Shown here piece by piece: positions 17,141-25,765 of a stretch of 64,000 nucleotides of DNA; within the stretch, counting starts at the first letter, position 1; each line of letters starts with the position of its first letter. The notes under the pieces are model-generated. The model worked only from the letters and a program-made list of their open reading frames with translations. It was not told the DNA's origin and did no database searches. This DNA is from a virus, in IMG/VR virus record IMGVR_UViG_3300008050_008852, positions 1 to 64,000 of that record; one strand, 5' to 3'. Position numbers and translations under genes: made by a program.

Positions 17141-17808
17141 GTGAAAAAGTCAATTGCATTCAGCTTGGTGCCAACTGTGGCCGCACAGAGACTGACATGG
17201 TATGGATATATTGTCAAAAAGAAAATTGGAACTGTATTTTTGTCGAGCCTTTGCCGGCATCATTTAATTCATTAAAAACATACTATAATACTCCAGAATC
17301 TGGTACTGGCACTCATATTTTTGAAAATGTTGCTATTATTCCAGAAACAAAATTAAGAAATGCTAATGGAGATGTCACTCTCCACTTTTCTGAAAAACCA
17401 CAGCTTTCTGTCATGGCTTCTCTTAATTCTAGCCACCGATCAGATCACAACACTCTTTCTGTTGACGTTCCGGCATTAACACTTGATGAGTTAATCGACA
17501 AGCACAATATGAGAAATATACCTTTTGATATATTGCAAGTTGATATTGAAGGATTTGATGCGGCGATACTTCTGGCGTCCGATTTTTCTACTATTAATCC
17601 CAAGTATATTAGATATGAAAGTCACCATATTTCACCACACACTCAAACAGAAGTGGCGATGTATTTAAATGGTTATGGCTACGAAGCTGTTCAAGATAAA
17701 TTCTGGAATACATATCAAACCGTTCTTAAAGAAGAAGTTGAAAAAGTATGGGACCCTGAGGCGCTATCAATGAACACTTTATTTGAAAGGAAAGAAGATA
17801 ATGGTTGA
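17137..17808 (+). CDS. FkbM-family methyltransferase
   Basis: This third FkbM gene (223 aa) has CIQLGANCGRTETD at the N terminus as the SAM site, FVEPLPASF, and FDILQVDIEGFDAAIL near 128-143. The SHHISPHT segment in the C-terminal half could hold acceptor-site histidines. It is coupled to the C-methyltransferase by a 4-base ATGA overlap. It probably O-methylates a different sugar hydroxyl from the other two; substrates cannot be read from sequence. Confidence 0.85.
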   Translation: MSEKVNCIQLGANCGRTETDMVWIYCQKENWNCIFVEPLPASFNSLKTYYNTPESGTGTHIFENVAIIPETKLRNANGDVTLHFSEKPQLSVMASLNSSHRSDHNTLSVDVPALTLDELIDKHNMRNIPFDILQVDIEGFDAAILLASDFSTINPKYIRYESHHISPHTQTEVAMYLNGYGYEAVQDKFWNTYQTVLKEEVEKVWDPEALSMNTLFERKEDNG

Positions 17809-18058
17809 TACTCTTGGTAATTTAATTGACAAACTTACAATTGCAAATATTAGAATTTGGAATGCAGAAGATATTAAAAGAAAATCCAATGCAACTGATA
17901 AAGAAATTGCTGATGCGTGTAGAATCACAAACGTTGTTAATTCACTCCGCAATGACTTAATTCAAGACATTGACGAGACAATCAATCATTTAATTTCAAC
18001 AGGCGAACTTCAAAAATTATATAAGCAAGGTAGCACTAAGATTTATGGTAAAAAATAA
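17801..18058 (+). CDS. Small helical protein, DUF4254-like
   Basis: An 85-aa, largely helical protein with LGNLIDKLTIANIRIWNAED at the start, a pattern I associate with small phage and LPS-cluster proteins of the DUF4254 type (LIDKLxIxxLKIWHxE). No enzymatic motif is seen. The ATG at 17801 has an AAGGA about 9 bases upstream; an in-frame TTG at 17783 is less likely. It overlaps the FkbM gene by 8 bases and ends one block of the island. The family link is tentative and the function unknown. Confidence 0.5.
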   Translation: MVDTLGNLIDKLTIANIRIWNAEDIKRKSNATDKEIADACRITNVVNSLRNDLIQDIDETINHLISTGELQKLYKQGSTKIYGKK

Positions 18059-18114
18059 CTACGCCTTGATGAAAATAAGCGTTTAAGGTAATAAAATAAA
18101 ATAAGGGCTATGTA

Positions 18115-18795
18115 ATGAGTGTTTTAATTTTTAGTTGTGGTAGAACTGGCACAAATATGCTGCTTGAAACAATGAGAGGGTCAAGTATGCTAAGGGCAAC
18201 AACTGTCACTGAAGACAAACAAGTTTTTCGAGAATGTCGTAATTTACCGCTTGATTATTTGAGTAAGTGTGACACAGTGTATGTTGATGACACAAATCAA
18301 GTCTCTGAATTACTGAATAAAAACCCAGATTTAAAAATTCTTTGGACAATAAGAGACATTCGTGATATGGCACTGTCAAAGATTTACCGTGGTCAACCTG
18401 GAAATGACTGCCCGGTAGTTGCTGATGATGCAACTTTTGATGGGTGTATTGATGATATTAGTCGAATGACTATGTTTTATCGATATGTAATGAAAAATTT
18501 TCCTGATCGTGTGATGCTTGTAAGGGTGGAGGATATGGTTTTAAGATTTGACGAAACCGTATTGTCAATTTGCGATTTTTGTAATATTAAATTTGAAGAT
18601 AATATGAAAAATTTCGTCCGACGCTACCGGAATCGACACCAAGCAAAAAGATATTCTAACCTTGACAAGAGCCAGGTCGAACTGTATAAAAGAAAATATG
18701 AAATTTATAATGGATTTTTTAAGACTCACAATATTGATCTTGAAAATTTATTTGATAAATTACATATTTACTTGCAAGAATTCGGGTATGAGTAA
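18115..18795 (+). CDS. Sulfotransferase-like protein
   Basis: A 226-aa protein with FSCGRTGTNMLLETM (6-20), the 5'-phosphosulfate loop of PAPS-dependent sulfotransferases, and ILWTIRDIRDMALSKIY near 75-91, matching the 3'-phosphate-binding Arg...Ser segment. The C-terminal helices resemble bacterial carbohydrate sulfotransferases. It would move sulfate from PAPS onto a sugar hydroxyl and would depend on host PAPS synthesis, since no PAPS genes are seen here. It follows a 56-base gap, possibly a new transcript start. Confidence 0.75.
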   Translation: MSVLIFSCGRTGTNMLLETMRGSSMLRATTVTEDKQVFRECRNLPLDYLSKCDTVYVDDTNQVSELLNKNPDLKILWTIRDIRDMALSKIYRGQPGNDCPVVADDATFDGCIDDISRMTMFYRYVMKNFPDRVMLVRVEDMVLRFDETVLSICDFCNIKFEDNMKNFVRRYRNRHQAKRYSNLDKSQVELYKRKYEIYNGFFKTHNIDLENLFDKLHIYLQEFGYE

Positions 18796-18815
18796 GATAA
18801 TATCCTGAGGAAAAA

Positions 18816-19442
18816 ATGAAACATAATCCATATCAATCAGTAAGAAATTTCGAAGAAAATGTAGCAGAATATTGTGGCTCAAAATATGCCGTTGCAGTTG
18901 ACAATGCGACAAATGGCTTATTTTTGTGTATGAAGTATTTAAAGCTTAAAGATAAGGAAATAACAATACCCGCCCGCACATTCATGTCAGTTCCTTGTGC
19001 AATTATTCATGCTGGAAATAAAGTTGTATTTGATAAAGATCATCCTGCAATTCATGGCAATAAATTAAAGGGTCAATATCAATTAGCACCATATCCAATT
19101 TGGGATAGTGCTTTAACATTTCATAAAGGTATGTATATGCCTTGCCAAATGATGTGTCTTTCATTTAGTGGCCCACATAAATTTCTAAAGCTTGGTAAAG
19201 GTGGAATGATCCTAACTGATGATAAAAATGCATATGAATGGCTTCAAAGAGCCATTTATTTTGGCCGGCGACCAGTAGATCATTTGGAAGAGAAATTTGA
19301 TATGCTTGGTTGGAATTATTATATGCTCCCTGAAATTGCAGTAAAAGGTTCGGTTTTAATGATGGGTATTAGCGACTATAATAAAGATCTAGAAAGAGAA
19401 TATCAGGATTTATCTGTTTATAAAGTGTATACTGGAGAGTAG
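18816..19442 (+). CDS. Short DegT/DnrJ/EryC1-like aminotransferase, 208 aa
   Basis: The N-terminal GSKYAVAVDNATNGLFLCM fits the phosphate-binding start of sugar aminotransferases, followed by TIPARTFMSVPCAI. PIWDSALTFHKG holds the Asp that pairs with the PLP ring nitrogen, and SFSGPHKFLKLGKGG holds the lysine in the Schiff-base position. The family is normally about 370 aa, and the whole C-terminal small domain is missing. The stop is clean and the next gene starts 2 bases later, so this looks like a settled short form and not a recent break. It could still aminate a 4-keto sugar, or act as a non-catalytic partner. Confidence 0.7.
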   Translation: MKHNPYQSVRNFEENVAEYCGSKYAVAVDNATNGLFLCMKYLKLKDKEITIPARTFMSVPCAIIHAGNKVVFDKDHPAIHGNKLKGQYQLAPYPIWDSALTFHKGMYMPCQMMCLSFSGPHKFLKLGKGGMILTDDKNAYEWLQRAIYFGRRPVDHLEEKFDMLGWNYYMLPEIAVKGSVLMMGISDYNKDLEREYQDLSVYKVYTGE

Positions 19443-19444
19443 TT

Positions 19445-20779
19445 ATGACAAAAGTTGTTTTAGTTCAACCTTATTATGAAAATATTTGGGAGCCAATTGG
19501 TCTTGGGTTTATAGCAGGTTATTTAAAAAAGCACTTCATCGGCGATATCGAGATAGAGTGTTATCAAGGGAATTTTGATACAGATGATGTAATAATCAAC
19601 GGTTCGCTCGACGCCGACGTCGTCGGATTTTCTTGTACCTCACCTGCCTGGCCACATGCCCTACGTTTGGCAGAAGAAATTAAGAAAAAGAACACCACTG
19701 TTAGAACTGTTTTTGGTGGTTTCCACCCTTCTGCTCTACCACAAGAGTGTGTAGCTTATCCACAAGTAGATCAGGTGGTGGTTGGTGAAGGAGAAGAAGT
19801 ATTTTTAGAAATTGTTAATGGCAGAGAAGACGCCGTTATTCAAGGTACAAAACCATCAATGCAAGAAATTACTTGGCCTGATCGTGATATAATTAAAAAT
19901 TATAGGACAGTAGATTTATGTGAATCTATGAATGGAAAAAGGATTGCGTCATTTCAGTGTAATCGCGTTTGTCCTGTTAATTGTGCGTTTTGTGCAGAGA
20001 GGATTGTTACAGGTAGATTCAATCGCCGAAATAATCCTATTAGAAGTAGAGAAGTTAGTGAATTATGTGATGAGATCGAGTCAGTTATTGAGAAACTAGA
20101 CTTAAATTATTTTAAGTTTGTAGATGCCACTTTTGATATATCTGCTAAATTTGTTATAGAATTTTGTAAAGAAAAAATTAAGAGAGGAATAACCACAGAA
20201 TGGGAATGTCTTATTCATGCTAGTTTTGCTAATGAAGAAATGTTTAAGTGGTTAAAAGATTCACAGTGTCATCAAGTTAATATTGGCTGTGAAAGTGGTA
20301 GTAACAAAATTTTAAGAGATATCGGTAAAGGCTTACAGATTAAAACAATAAAGAACGTTTTTATGTGGGCAAAGAAGTATGGGGTAGAAAGAAGAGGTTT
20401 CTTTTTGTTTGGTATGCCAAATGAAACCCGTGATGATTTACTTTTGACTGAAAAATTAATTGATGAAATATGTCCTGACGTTGTTGGGTTTACTATCTTG
20501 TGTCCATATCCCGGTACCGCCCTCTATAATGCTGAGCTACATAAAGATGTAGATTGGGAATTGGCTGATGAATATTCAAATAATTTTTGGTGTACAGAGC
20601 ATTTTACGAATATCGAATTAAAAGCGCAACAGGCATATTTTAAAACAAAATATGATCTATTATTATGCGAGCGCCAAGAGGATTCATCACAATTTGGTGG
20701 TTTTGGAGATATGAGAGAATTAGAGGCTCAGTCAACATCAACACCAATTGGTACAAACATAAAGAACATCAAAAAGTGA
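19445..20779 (+). CDS. B12-binding-type radical SAM protein
   Basis: Residues 1-150 form a cobalamin-binding-like Rossmann domain (VVLVQPYYENIWEPIGLGFIA start, VVGFSCTSPAW, TVFGGFHPSALP). Residues about 165-400 are the radical SAM barrel with the cluster motif CPVNCAFC, C-x3-C-x2-C at Cys176, 180 and 183. GCESGSN and GFFLFGMPNET are typical class B strands. Such enzymes methylate unactivated carbons or rearrange substrates. In this setting a sugar or fatty-acyl modification is likely, but the substrate is unknown. The His of the usual DxHxxG cobalamin motif is not obvious, so B12 use is not certain. Confidence 0.8.
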   Translation: MTKVVLVQPYYENIWEPIGLGFIAGYLKKHFIGDIEIECYQGNFDTDDVIINGSLDADVVGFSCTSPAWPHALRLAEEIKKKNTTVRTVFGGFHPSALPQECVAYPQVDQVVVGEGEEVFLEIVNGREDAVIQGTKPSMQEITWPDRDIIKNYRTVDLCESMNGKRIASFQCNRVCPVNCAFCAERIVTGRFNRRNNPIRSREVSELCDEIESVIEKLDLNYFKFVDATFDISAKFVIEFCKEKIKRGITTEWECLIHASFANEEMFKWLKDSQCHQVNIGCESGSNKILRDIGKGLQIKTIKNVFMWAKKYGVERRGFFLFGMPNETRDDLLLTEKLIDEICPDVVGFTILCPYPGTALYNAELHKDVDWELADEYSNNFWCTEHFTNIELKAQQAYFKTKYDLLLCERQEDSSQFGGFGDMRELEAQSTSTPIGTNIKNIKK

Positions 20780-20783
20780 AATA

Positions 20784-21737
20784 ATGAACATACTTGTAAC
20801 GGGAGGTTGCGGATTTATTGGCTCCAATCTCATAAAGCTTATATTAGAACAGAAAGCGGATGAGGTGTCCAGTGTTGTAAACCTGGATTGTCTGACATAC
20901 GCGGCTAATTTAAAAAACACAAAGCAGTTTGCTGATAATCCAAAATATGCTCTTGCGACGGTTAATTTATGTGACATTGAGAATCTTAGAGAAATAATTT
21001 GGAACAATAAAATTACACATATAATCCACCTCGCCGCAGAAAGCCACGTTGACAATTCTATTAAAGATGCGAGTGCATTTGTTCAGAGCAATATTGTGGG
21101 TACCTTTAATTTATTGAAGATGTGTATGGAATTCGATATTCAAAGGTTTCATCATGTATCGACTGATGAGGTATATGGGGATCTGGGGCCAACTGGCAAG
21201 TTTGATGAAAATACGCCATATGATCCAAAGAACCCATATTCTGCATCGAAAGCATCATCAGATATGTTAGTCCGTGCATATTATCATACACATGGTCTTC
21301 CAATAACAATTTCTAATTGTTCAAATAACTATGGACCAAACCAACATCGAGAAAAATTTATACCAACAGTAATCAATTGTATTATGGAAAATAGAAAAAT
21401 ACCTCTTTATGGTACTGGTACCAATATTAGAGATTGGATTTATGTTGACGATCATTGTTTAGCACTGTGGGAGGTTTTCTTAAAAGGTTCCATTGGCGAA
21501 ACATATTGTATAGGTTCAGATTCGGAAAGGGAAAATATTGAAGTTATTGAAGAAATATGCGGCATAATGAACGTTGATCCGGACAAGAATATTGAGTATG
21601 TAGTTGATCGATTGGGCCACGACGTACGTTACGCAATTGATAATACAAAGATGAAAACCAAGTTAGGTTGGAAGCCAGCAACTTCTTTTAAAGAAGGACT
21701 TGAGAAAACTATTAAGTGGTATTATGAAAGATATTAA
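20784..21737 (+). CDS. rmlB: dTDP-glucose 4,6-dehydratase
   Basis: This extended SDR enzyme has GGCGFIGSNLI at the N terminus, NLDCLTYAAN, HLAAESHVDNSI, the catalytic STDEVYGDLG, and Tyr152-x3-Lys156 in NPYSASKASSD. NNYGPNQHREKFIPTVI and DWIYVDDHC are diagnostic of RmlB. It makes dTDP-4-keto-6-deoxy-D-glucose. At 317 aa it lacks about 30 residues of the bacterial length, with no motif lost. It is followed, with a 14-base overlap, by rmlA, which supplies its substrate. No rmlC or rmlD is visible, so the end product is probably not plain rhamnose unless the host helps. Confidence 0.95.
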   Translation: MNILVTGGCGFIGSNLIKLILEQKADEVSSVVNLDCLTYAANLKNTKQFADNPKYALATVNLCDIENLREIIWNNKITHIIHLAAESHVDNSIKDASAFVQSNIVGTFNLLKMCMEFDIQRFHHVSTDEVYGDLGPTGKFDENTPYDPKNPYSASKASSDMLVRAYYHTHGLPITISNCSNNYGPNQHREKFIPTVINCIMENRKIPLYGTGTNIRDWIYVDDHCLALWEVFLKGSIGETYCIGSDSERENIEVIEEICGIMNVDPDKNIEYVVDRLGHDVRYAIDNTKMKTKLGWKPATSFKEGLEKTIKWYYERY

Positions 21738-22461
21738 AGGAATTATTTTGGCCGGTGGTAAAGGAACACGCCTTTACCCTCTTACAAAAGTAACAAATAA
21801 GCACCTATTACCGCTTGGTGATGAAACAATGATAAATTACCCAATTCAGCGCCTTGTCTCAGCCGGTGTTAAGGATATTATGATTGTCACCGGTGTTGAG
21901 CATTGCGGAGCCATGATGACATTTCTTGGTTCTGGTAAAGAATATGGTTGTTCATTTACTTATAAGATTCAAGATCACCCCGACGGAATCGGCGGCGCTT
22001 TAAAATTATGTCAAGACTTTGTAGGGACATCAAATTGTATTGTTGTTCTTGGCGACAATATTTTTACTGAAGATTTATCACCTGCAATTGAAATGTTTAC
22101 AAATAAACCTTGTGACAGCCTACTGTTCTTTAAGGAGGTTAATGATCCAAGCCGTTACGGTGTTGGTACATTTAAAGACAATAAGTTAATTTGCCTTGAG
22201 GAAAAACCTAAAAATCCAGTATCAAATTTGGCGTGTGTTGGCATTTATATTTATACAAACGCTGTCTTTGATATTTTAAATACAATAACACCCTCGCAAC
22301 GAGGGGAATATGAAATAACTGCCGTTAATAATCATTTCGTTGAAAATAAATCATGTGAGTATATAATATTAGCTGGTGATTGGTCTGACGCAGGTACGAT
22401 GTTGTCGTATCATAAAACCAACATAATGCTAAGCAGTGTTAAGGAAATGGAACATAAATGA
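21724..22461 (+). CDS. rmlA: Glucose-1-phosphate thymidylyltransferase
   Basis: A nucleotidyltransferase with IILAGGKGTRLYPLT (7-21), KHLLPLGDETMINYPI, VVLGDNIF and LEEKPKNP in RmlA order. It joins glucose 1-phosphate and dTTP to dTDP-glucose for RmlB. I chose ATG 21724 because the Rossmann strand follows within six residues; a TTG at 21700 would add an unlikely leader. The length is 245 aa, shorter than bacterial RmlA (about 290), missing the C-terminal helical allosteric segment. That loss may free it from feedback control by dTDP-rhamnose, as an inference. Confidence 0.92.
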   Translation: MKDIKGIILAGGKGTRLYPLTKVTNKHLLPLGDETMINYPIQRLVSAGVKDIMIVTGVEHCGAMMTFLGSGKEYGCSFTYKIQDHPDGIGGALKLCQDFVGTSNCIVVLGDNIFTEDLSPAIEMFTNKPCDSLLFFKEVNDPSRYGVGTFKDNKLICLEEKPKNPVSNLACVGIYIYTNAVFDILNTITPSQRGEYEITAVNNHFVENKSCEYIILAGDWSDAGTMLSYHKTNIMLSSVKEMEHK

Positions 22462-23165
22462 AATTATTAATAACAACACGTTCGGATAAAACTGTTACCA
22501 ATTGGGCAAATTTAACACATCCTCTATTAGAGGCATATGCAAAAAAAGCCGGCGCTGATTTTTTGGTTCTTGATGAAAAATATGACGCACTAGACGCCAC
22601 CGGCGGTATTGGTAATGGTATATATCAGTTTAGAATATTTGAACATTATAATTTACATGCTAAATATGATCGAATATTACATTTTGATAATGATATGCTT
22701 TTAACACCTACATGCCCAAATTTGTTTGATCTTGTTCCATATAATTGTATTGGTACAATTTATGAAGATAAGGGTTCCCGACAATATGCCAGACAAAATT
22801 GCATGGCTGTGGCCCAAAATCAATTTGGTGATGTTGGCTGGAGAAATGGTTATATTAATACCGGTGTATTTTTAACGTCTGCATGTCATAGAGATATATA
22901 CCAAAAAATAAATGGAAAATATTTTGTAGACTGGGGAACCGACGATGTTCATATTGCATATCTGATAAATAAATATGGGTATGATGTAAAAGAATTATCA
23001 TATCACTGGAACCATATGACAATGTTTTCAGAGCCATGGAATAATAACGCCGATAGGTTTAAGTCACATATTATACATTATGCCGGCAATGGTGTATTTA
23101 ACAAGGAACAAGCAGCAAACAAGCTTGAACAAGCAAAACATGATTTTAAGGTTCTGTACGGATGA
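22458..23165 (+). CDS. Family 8-like glycosyltransferase
   Basis: A 235-aa GT-A transferase with ILHFDNDMLL (Asp77-Asn-Asp79) as the metal/nucleotide site, INTGVFL in the middle, and HIIHYAGNG near the C terminus, the His-x-x-GxxKPW-like end motif of GT8 in reduced form. It would be a retaining transferase that uses a UDP- or similar donor. It overlaps rmlA and the next gene by 4 bases each (ATGA type). Confidence 0.75.
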   Translation: MKLLITTRSDKTVTNWANLTHPLLEAYAKKAGADFLVLDEKYDALDATGGIGNGIYQFRIFEHYNLHAKYDRILHFDNDMLLTPTCPNLFDLVPYNCIGTIYEDKGSRQYARQNCMAVAQNQFGDVGWRNGYINTGVFLTSACHRDIYQKINGKYFVDWGTDDVHIAYLINKYGYDVKELSYHWNHMTMFSEPWNNNADRFKSHIIHYAGNGVFNKEQAANKLEQAKHDFKVLYG

Positions 23166-24055
23166 AGATAGTATTTGTTGCCGTTTTTGATAATGAAGGT
23201 ATATCGTCAAATTCGTCTCAAGCAATTGGTCTTGAGCAACTTGGTCACAACGTTATTAGATACAATTACAGAATACGGGCAAATAAAATTGGTCCCGAAA
23301 ACCGGGACATGGAATTGGTTGATATTGTCGCAACTCATCACCCTGATTTAGTAATTTTTGCAAAGACAAATACTATCAACATATCGGTATTTCATGCATG
23401 TAAAAAATATAGCAAGGTATGTTATTGGTTTCCTGATCCATTGTCAACGTTTGACAACGATGAATTTTTATTGAAAACAAAAGTATCTGATTTCTTTTGC
23501 TGCGATATGCAAAAGCAAAATGTTTTTGATTATGCTAGTAATTTAAACGACAAGTGTTTTAAAATTGCGGATGGCTATGATCCTGACGTTGAGAAACCTC
23601 GTAATCTTAAGCAGGATATTGATACATCATTTATTGGCAATTTATATAGTGATAGACAGGAGAAGCTTCGAGACCTTAATAGAAATATTACGGTTGTTTC
23701 AAATGCCTTCGGAATAACGCATTCAGAAATTGTAAGTAGAAGTAAGATAAACATAAATTTTTGTACGGCCAATTCATCATCAGATAGAACGTATAAGGTT
23801 TTAGCAGCCGGCGGATTTTATATAACTGAAGATTGGGAAAACCGTAAAGAGTATTTCATTGATGGTCGAGACTTAATAATATGTAATGATATTGATGATC
23901 TTAGGGCTAAAATTGATTATTATTTAGATCACCCCAATGAAAGAACTGAAATTGCTAAAAATGGTTTAGTAGCTGTTAGAAAATTTAGTCGCCATAATTG
24001 GGCCAAGCAAATTGTCGAAATTTATAACACACTTTTTCTTGATGGTAGTAAATAA
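23162..24055 (+). CDS. CgeB-like (GT-B) glycosyltransferase
   Basis: A 297-aa protein with MKIVFVAVFDNEG at the start, the WFPDPLSTFDN segment, DTSFIGNLYSDRQEKL and a C-terminal donor-site pattern (SSSDRTYKVLAAGGFYITEDW) followed by DLRAKIDYYLDHPNER. These fit the CgeB/DUF3880 group of GT-B transferases common in surface-glycan clusters. The N-terminal acceptor domain is short. It abuts the next gene exactly, stop then ATG. Donor and acceptor are unknown. Confidence 0.72.
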   Translation: MKIVFVAVFDNEGISSNSSQAIGLEQLGHNVIRYNYRIRANKIGPENRDMELVDIVATHHPDLVIFAKTNTINISVFHACKKYSKVCYWFPDPLSTFDNDEFLLKTKVSDFFCCDMQKQNVFDYASNLNDKCFKIADGYDPDVEKPRNLKQDIDTSFIGNLYSDRQEKLRDLNRNITVVSNAFGITHSEIVSRSKININFCTANSSSDRTYKVLAAGGFYITEDWENRKEYFIDGRDLIICNDIDDLRAKIDYYLDHPNERTEIAKNGLVAVRKFSRHNWAKQIVEIYNTLFLDGSK

Positions 24056-24898
24056 ATGAATAAAAAAGCCGTAATATTTGGTCCTTGGGTCGGTGAATTT
24101 GGTTGGGAATTATTTGCGTGGCAAGGTCATATTAGACAGATTGCAAAATCGTTTGATTTTGTCATTGTAATTGGCAGACCAGGAAATAATTTTCTTTATA
24201 ATGACTTTTCTGATATTTTTGTACCATTCGATCCACCACCTGGAACCACTGATTCACATACAAATTCGGCCTTTAATATAAGTTCATTTAATATACAACA
24301 ATTTATGCAGTCGACAGTAGATAATAGTATACTGGCTAAATATAATTGGGTATATTTGCCACCTGTTAAAATTGGTCATCCACCATATAATCACTGGCGT
24401 GCTTCGACAAATATATCTCCATTTGGTGAAATATGTCCTGATTATCGTTTTTTACGTTCGGCAGACAATTTTTGTTCTATAGACATTGTAATTCATGCAA
24501 GAAGTAGATCAATTAGGGAAATTGATAATTGGGATATAGACAACTGGAATAAATTAGTCAAAGCACTGTCGGCAAAATCTTTATCTGTAGCATCAATTGG
24601 TACAAGTGAACAATCTAAACATATTGATGGAACTTTAGATATGAGGGGGAGCTCTATTGATAAAACGATAGGTCTTCTTAATTCGGCAAAATGTATAGTA
24701 GGTTCGTCTTCCGGACCAATGCATCTTGCCACACTATCAGGTTGTCCACAAGTTGTTTGGACTAGTAATTATAGACAAAATTATTCCCGGTACCATGATA
24801 CATGGAACCCATTTAATATAAAATGTATTATGGTTCCAAATGAAACTCCAGATCCTTTAGTTGTATTAGGCGCAATTATGGAGATAATAAAAGATTAA
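24056..24898 (+). CDS. GT9-like heptosyltransferase-type protein
   Basis: A 280-aa protein that begins IFGPWVGEFGWELFAWQGH and ends with a donor-binding GSSSGPMHLATLSGCPQVVW segment. The second is the hallmark of family 9 ADP-heptose transferases (SGPMHLA). Because HldD and both HldE activities are encoded in the same island, ADP-heptose is a reasonable donor. The FGWEL N terminus is not standard for WaaC/WaaF, so the acceptor is probably different. It abuts its neighbours with zero spacing on both sides. Confidence 0.68.
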   Translation: MNKKAVIFGPWVGEFGWELFAWQGHIRQIAKSFDFVIVIGRPGNNFLYNDFSDIFVPFDPPPGTTDSHTNSAFNISSFNIQQFMQSTVDNSILAKYNWVYLPPVKIGHPPYNHWRASTNISPFGEICPDYRFLRSADNFCSIDIVIHARSRSIREIDNWDIDNWNKLVKALSAKSLSVASIGTSEQSKHIDGTLDMRGSSIDKTIGLLNSAKCIVGSSSGPMHLATLSGCPQVVWTSNYRQNYSRYHDTWNPFNIKCIMVPNETPDPLVVLGAIMEIIKD

Positions 24899-25762
24899 AT
24901 GAAAAATATAGGAATAATTGGAAATGGTTTTGTAGGTTCCGCTATTGCAGCCGGCTTCGCTTTACATGCAAATGTAAGAATTTATGACAAAGATGTTGGT
25001 AGATCTACGCATACGTTAGTAGAGACAATAAATAAATCAGATTTTATTTTTATTTCAGTACCAACTCCAATGACTGGTTTAAGGGGTGGAAAAATAGATC
25101 TTACGATTATGGACAGCGTGTTTGAAGAGATATCTTTAGCACAAAAAGATAGCGCCTTTTCGTATAAAGATGTAACCTTTATCGTTAAATCAACTGTTAT
25201 TCCTGGCACGATTGAAAGATATATTAACAAATACCCTCATATGCGAATCGCATTTAGTCCAGAATTTTTGACAGAACGTTCAGCTTATCTAGATTTTATT
25301 AATACAGCAAGAATTGTAGTCGGCGCAAACGAAGAAGCTGTTACTAATGATATTGAATCTTTGTTTAGGACAAGATTTCCTTATACAACAATTATTAAGA
25401 CAGACGTCGGCACCGCGCAATTTATAAAATATATGGCAAATTGTTTCTTCTCGGTTAAATTGTCATTTATGAATGAGATGTTACAAGCCGCAGAAGCATT
25501 CGGTGTTAATTGGAATGATGCTCAGCGTGGGTTTATAACTGATGGTAGAATTGGTAATTCACATATTGACGTTCCTGGCCATGATGGGTCGAGAGGTTTT
25601 GGGGGAAAATGTTTTCCGAAAGATCTCAATGCATTTATTGATTTCTTTGAAGAAATAGGTGTAGAACCAACAGTTATGAAGGCTACATGGAAAAAGAATC
25701 TTGAAGTTAGAGAAAATTTGGATTGGAAAGATATTCCTGGTGCAGTGTCAAATAAGGATTGA
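24899..25762 (+). CDS. UDP-sugar 6-dehydrogenase-like, C-terminally short
   Basis: The NAD-binding GIIGNGFVGSA (5-15), FIFISVPTPM, IVKSTVIPGT, FSPEFLTERSA, the Lys-Ala/Asn helix FIKYMANCFFSVKLSFMNE, and the catalytic thiol site GFGGKCFPKDLNAF (Cys238) all match the UDP-glucose/GDP-mannose dehydrogenase family. It is 287 aa against about 390-440, so the C-terminal nucleotide-binding domain is missing. The catalytic residues are present. It may need a partner, accept a different donor, or have lost full oxidation. It lies between the GT9-like and HAD genes. Confidence 0.82.
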   Translation: MKNIGIIGNGFVGSAIAAGFALHANVRIYDKDVGRSTHTLVETINKSDFIFISVPTPMTGLRGGKIDLTIMDSVFEEISLAQKDSAFSYKDVTFIVKSTVIPGTIERYINKYPHMRIAFSPEFLTERSAYLDFINTARIVVGANEEAVTNDIESLFRTRFPYTTIIKTDVGTAQFIKYMANCFFSVKLSFMNEMLQAAEAFGVNWNDAQRGFITDGRIGNSHIDVPGHDGSRGFGGKCFPKDLNAFIDFFEEIGVEPTVMKATWKKNLEVRENLDWKDIPGAVSNKD

Positions 25763-25765
25763 AAT

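Noticed and set aside
18059-18114. Possible terminator between the small helical protein and the sulfotransferase
   Set aside because: Only 4-bp complementary segments are present and there is no T tract after them.
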